Positions 61,257 through 64,000 of a DNA stretch of 64,000 bases are shown here, piece by piece. Position numbers and translations under genes: made by a program. This DNA comes from Alicyclobacillus_A sp963788285. Its GTDB lineage: Bacteria; Bacillota; Bacilli; Alicyclobacillales; Alicyclobacillaceae. How positions within the stretch are numbered: the first letter of the stretch is position 1; the number at the start of each line of letters is the position of its first letter. The stretch spans positions 1 to 64,000 of the forward strand of contig CAWBGB010000012.1 of assembly GCA_963788285.1 (NCBI GenBank), read 5' to 3'. The notes under the pieces are model-generated. The model had not been told where the DNA came from and ran no database searches. It saw nothing but the letters and a program-made list of their open reading frames with translations.

Positions 61257-62750
61257 TCAACTATATTTCAATTGACCTTCACGCAGTTTGCCGGCGACCG
61301 CTCTCATGCGTTCCTGGCACACTTCCCGGCCAAGGAGCGCCATGACGTCAAACAATCCCGGGCCAACCGTGACACCGCTGATGGCCAGACGCGTCGGATG
61401 AATCAACTGAGCGGCCTTGATCTGCCAAGACTCGGCCAGGCCGCGATACAGACGCTCAACGTTGATGGATGTAAATGGTACGACGGTATCCAAAGCGTCC
61501 GCAAGACGATCCAGTCTATCCGCCACGTCCGGATGGGAGAAGTGCTTTTTGATACCTTTCTCATCGTAGCTCTGCGGTGCCTGAAAATAATACGACACAT
61601 TGGCGATGAGTTCTGCTGCGTTCCGGGAGCGGTCCTGCGATGTCTGAATCACCGTTCGAATCCAGGCTAACGTGTGAACATCTGGATTTTCCTCCACGTA
61701 TCCAACTTCCCGCAGCGTCGACCAAACCATATCCAACACCTGGTCCACAGGCAGGGCACGGAAGTATTGAGCATTCAGCCACTCCAGTTTCTTCACGTCG
61801 TACACTGCTGCATGCTTGGTCACTCGCTCCAGGTCAAAGAGCTTTACCGCCTCTTCGCGTGTGAGGATTTCCTTGTCCTCGCCTGGCGCAAAACCGAGCA
61901 GTAACAAATAATTAATCAACGCCTCGGGGAGAATGCCTGCATCGCGGTATTCCCGGACACTGGTCGCGCCGTGGCGCTTGCTCAGCTTACTCCGGTCCGG
62001 TGCCAGAATCATCGGAACGTGCGCAAACACAGGCAATTCGGCACCAAGCGCCTCGAACAAAACCACGTGTTTTGGCGTATTGGACAAATGTTCCTCCGCC
62101 CGAATGACATGCGTGATGTGCATCTCAAAGTCATCCACACAAGACGCAAAGTGGTACGTTGGCGTGCCGTCCGCCTTCCACACCACAAAGTCGTCGAGTT
62201 CTTCGTTCGAAAAGACCACGTCGCCGCGGATGACATCGTGCACCACTGTCTCTCCGACCTGTGGAGACCTGAAACGATAGACATGTGGTTCCCCAGCATC
62301 CATCTTCGCTTTCACTTGCTCTGCGGACAAAGTCCTGCAACGGCCCACGTAACGCGGTGCCTTGCCTTGACGCTGGGCCTCTTCACGGTCTTTGGCCAAT
62401 TGCTCCTGCGAACAGAAGCACGGGTACACCCGCCCTTCCGACAACAGCCTATCCAGTGCTGCTCGGTAGATCTCCTGCCGCTCCGACTGGCGATACGGCC
62501 CGTGTGGTCCGCCAACAATGGGTCCCTCATCCCAGTCAATGCCGAGCCAGCGAAAGCTATCCAATATTTCCTGCAAAGACGCCTCCGTAGATCTTGCTGT
62601 ATCGGTATCGTCAATGCGCAGGACGAATGTGCCACCGTGTTGACGCGCAAACAGCCAATTGAAGTAAGCGGTCCGCGCACCCCCAATGTGCAGCGACCCC
62701 GTAGGGCTTGGCGCAAAGCGCACTCGAACCGGGTGTTCGGTGTCCACCAT
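61257..62750 (-). CDS. gltX: Glutamyl-tRNA synthetase
   Basis: GltX (497 residues) charges tRNA-Glu and, in species lacking GlnRS, probably also tRNA-Gln. The HIGH motif is FAPSPTGSLHIGGARTAYF and the KMSKS motif is KLSKRHGATSVREY (about residue 250). Zinc-like cysteines lie in VYPCFCSQEQL and GRCRTLS. The C-terminal helical anticodon-binding domain completes the length. GGAGGTTG precedes ATG 62750; the 65 upstream codons of open frame have no signal. It supplies Glu-tRNA for HemA as well as translation. Confidence 0.97.
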   Translation of the reverse strand: MVDTEHPVRVRFAPSPTGSLHIGGARTAYFNWLFARQHGGTFVLRIDDTDTARSTEASLQEILDSFRWLGIDWDEGPIVGGPHGPYRQSERQEIYRAALDRLLSEGRVYPCFCSQEQLAKDREEAQRQGKAPRYVGRCRTLSAEQVKAKMDAGEPHVYRFRSPQVGETVVHDVIRGDVVFSNEELDDFVVWKADGTPTYHFASCVDDFEMHITHVIRAEEHLSNTPKHVVLFEALGAELPVFAHVPMILAPDRSKLSKRHGATSVREYRDAGILPEALINYLLLLGFAPGEDKEILTREEAVKLFDLERVTKHAAVYDVKKLEWLNAQYFRALPVDQVLDMVWSTLREVGYVEENPDVHTLAWIRTVIQTSQDRSRNAAELIANVSYYFQAPQSYDEKGIKKHFSHPDVADRLDRLADALDTVVPFTSINVERLYRGLAESWQIKAAQLIHPTRLAISGVTVGPGLFDVMALLGREVCQERMRAVAGKLREGQLKYS

Positions 62751-62828
62751 CTCTACAACCTCCACGTCGTGTATCTGATTCAAGAAAGAATGAAAAACTA
62801 AGGACAACATTCCTTTGTGAGGTGAGTC

Positions 62829-63161
62829 ATGTTGTCTAAAGCCAAAAACGGCAACGCACCATTGACCAGCGTCAACTCCGGGTGGTACAACCCAGGCCCC
62901 ATCAATGATACGGACTTGCCGAACGCCGAATTGTCCGCAGTACAAGCCCGGGATTACGACATTCTGCGGGAGGAATTCCCGGAAGGGCCGTACGGCGCAC
63001 CGACAAATGAAGAGAAACTTGGAAAGACGTCACCTTGGCGGCCAGGGCAAGCTGTCGTCAGCTCTCTGCGCGACCAGAACCCGGTGTCGTCCGACCGGCA
63101 AGTCACCTTGGATGAACCCCCCGCTCAGGCGCCGAAGGGATCCATCGAGGGACAGAACTAG
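62829..63161 (+). CDS. Small hypothetical protein, divergent from gltX
   Basis: The 110-residue hydrophilic protein is Pro-, Asn- and Glu-rich (PINDTDLPNAELSAVQARDYD, PEGPYGAPTNEEK). It has no membrane segment, signal peptide or Cys, and looks largely disordered. GAGGTGAGTC immediately precedes the ATG. It is transcribed away from gltX and shares a 78-nt promoter region with it. The family is not recognised. Confidence 0.6.
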   Translation: MLSKAKNGNAPLTSVNSGWYNPGPINDTDLPNAELSAVQARDYDILREEFPEGPYGAPTNEEKLGKTSPWRPGQAVVSSLRDQNPVSSDRQVTLDEPPAQAPKGSIEGQN

Positions 63162-63244
63162 GTTGCCTTCCCGACGTATACCAGCTTGTGCATGTTGCCG
63201 TACAACTCCTTCATTGTATTCCAAGCCGCAAACAGACACAAAGT

Positions 63245-63253
63245 GGTATAGTA
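63245..63253 (+). promoter_or_regulatory. Possible extended -10 promoter of lgt
   Basis: TGGTATAGT on the plus strand has the TG extension and a TATAGT hexamer, 57 nt before the lgt start. No clear -35 was found. Confidence 0.4.
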
Positions 63254-63310
63254 TAAGAGGTTTACCGCCACGGACGGCTATGGATTCTTATCAAGCAAGG
63301 AGTTGTGACA

Positions 63311-64000
63311 ATGCACCAATACTGGTTTTGGATTGGAAACTTCCCGGTACGGGCATACAGCACCATTTTCGCCCTGGCGTTCCTGCTGGGACTTGGGGCA
63401 ACATTGTACTTTGCGAAGGCAGACGGTAAACGAGATCTGGTTCCACACCTATGGAACATGGCGCCAATGCTACTGCTAGGAGGTATTGTGGGTGCGAGGT
63501 TTTGGCAAGTCTTCTTCTTTGACTGGCCGTACTACTCACAGCACCCTGGTGAAATCATCGCCGTCTGGCACGGTGGCTTGTCGATTCAAGGCGGCGTGGT
63601 GGGCGCCTTCATCGTCGGCGCTTGGTACGTATACAAACATCAGCTCGACTTTTGGTCGCTGGCAGACGTTGTGGCTCCCGGCCTACTGCTTGGACAGAGC
63701 ATTGGGCGCGACGCGAACCTCATGAATGGGGACGCGTTTGGCGATCCGACCCACCACGGATTCGGTATACTCTACCCACCGGGAACGCTCGCATATCAAA
63801 CGTACGGCAACCAGCCGCTGTGGCCAGCCGAAGTCTGGGAAGGGCAGGCTGATGTCGTGCTCTTCGCCATCCTGCTGATTCTCAAGCAACGCCAGTGGCC
63901 AAAAGGGTTCCTGTTTATGTACTACGTCGTCGCCTACAACGCAGTTCGGTTCCTACTGGAGATGTTGCGCGGAGATTCACCGCGTTACCTGTTCCACTGG
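63311..64000 (+). CDS. lgt: Prolipoprotein diacylglyceryl transferase Lgt, 3' end outside the window
   Basis: Lgt attaches diacylglycerol to the lipobox cysteine of prolipoproteins, the first step of lipoprotein maturation. The visible 230 residues contain several membrane helices, the conserved HGGLSIQGGVVGA segment (about residues 94-106) and the signature GRDANLMNGDAFG around the catalytic-region arginine and asparagine. The start follows AAGGAG by eight bases. The gene continues past 64000. It is read from the plus strand, opposite to gltX and away from the main block. Confidence 0.95.
   Translation, partial: MHQYWFWIGNFPVRAYSTIFALAFLLGLGATLYFAKADGKRDLVPHLWNMAPMLLLGGIVGARFWQVFFFDWPYYSQHPGEIIAVWHGGLSIQGGVVGAFIVGAWYVYKHQLDFWSLADVVAPGLLLGQSIGRDANLMNGDAFGDPTHHGFGILYPPGTLAYQTYGNQPLWPAEVWEGQADVVLFAILLILKQRQWPKGFLFMYYVVAYNAVRFLLEMLRGDSPRYLFHW

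Noticed and set aside
62750..62945. GltX N-terminal extension of 65 residues
   Set aside because: The family starts at RVRFAPSPTG and GGAGGTTG precedes ATG 62750; the extension overlaps the divergent gene.
1..64000. CRISPR arrays, rRNA genes and prophage modules
   Set aside because: No regularly spaced direct repeats, 16S/23S/5S sequence or phage structural genes were seen in reading the window.

Overview
The window looks like a chromosomal core segment of an endospore-forming, aerobic Firmicute. The gene order is very close to the Bacillus subtilis arrangement uvrC-sdhCAB-gerE-ysmB-racE-ysnA-ysnB-tig-clpX-lonB-lonA-ysxC-hemAXCDBL-spoVID-ysxE-valS-folC-comC-radC-mreBCD-minCD-spoIVFAB-rplU-prp-rpmA-spo0B-obg. 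The moderately high GC content, tig-clpP-clpX instead of tig-clpX, and a type IV pilus remnant suggest an Alicyclobacillaceae-like lineage. That family assignment is inference. Almost everything is on the minus strand, so the biological order runs from high to low coordinates.

Layout. 1-4790 is an AT-rich, poorly conserved accessory stretch. It holds a three-gene operon with two tandem-domain YbjQ-type proteins, a structured non-coding area with a possible tiny membrane peptide, a DUF5680-like gene, a broken plus-strand gene and a comGA/pilB-like ATPase fragment. 4791-11886 carries a JAMM metalloprotease, obg, spo0B, the L21-Prp-L27 operon, the spoIVFA-spoIVFB checkpoint pair and minCD. 12005-16875 has mreBCD, a broken radC, a DUF4321 protein and a SPOR-like protein. 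17051-19752 has a YabE-like 3D-domain cell-wall protein and decayed pilT and pilD genes. 19971-26963 has murC, folC, valS with its T-box leader, and three small or medium membrane proteins. 27018-37467 holds two CotS-family coat kinases, spoVID, and the six-gene haem operon hemAXCDBL. 37673-46414 has engB, lonA, lonB, clpX, clpP, tig and two tRNAs. 46532-53399 has ysnB, rdgB, murI, a MarR regulator, gerE, a reverse-transsulfuration cluster (mccB, cysK, yrrT) and a secreted or anchored hypothetical. 53503-60532 has sdhCAB, uvrC and a frameshifted membrane protein gene. 60749-64000 has three tRNAs, gltX, a small divergent gene and the 5' part of lgt.

How it fits together. Haem synthesis and succinate dehydrogenase serve aerobic respiration. 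Lon, ClpXP and trigger factor handle protein quality. MreBCD, MinCD, MurC, MurI and Lgt build and place the envelope. Spo0B, SpoIVFA/FB, SpoVID, YsxE and GerE mark the sporulation programme, with good SigmaE-type promoters before spoIVFA and spoVID and a SigmaK-type promoter before gerE. Several genes here are broken: pilT, pilD, the comGA-like fragment, radC and the 58.7-60.5 kb gene. This points to loss of type IV pilus/competence functions, although isolated single-base frameshifts could also be sequencing errors.

No convincing CRISPR array, intact insertion sequence, prophage or rRNA gene was seen. Coordinates were read by hand; promoters and terminators are motif matches only.
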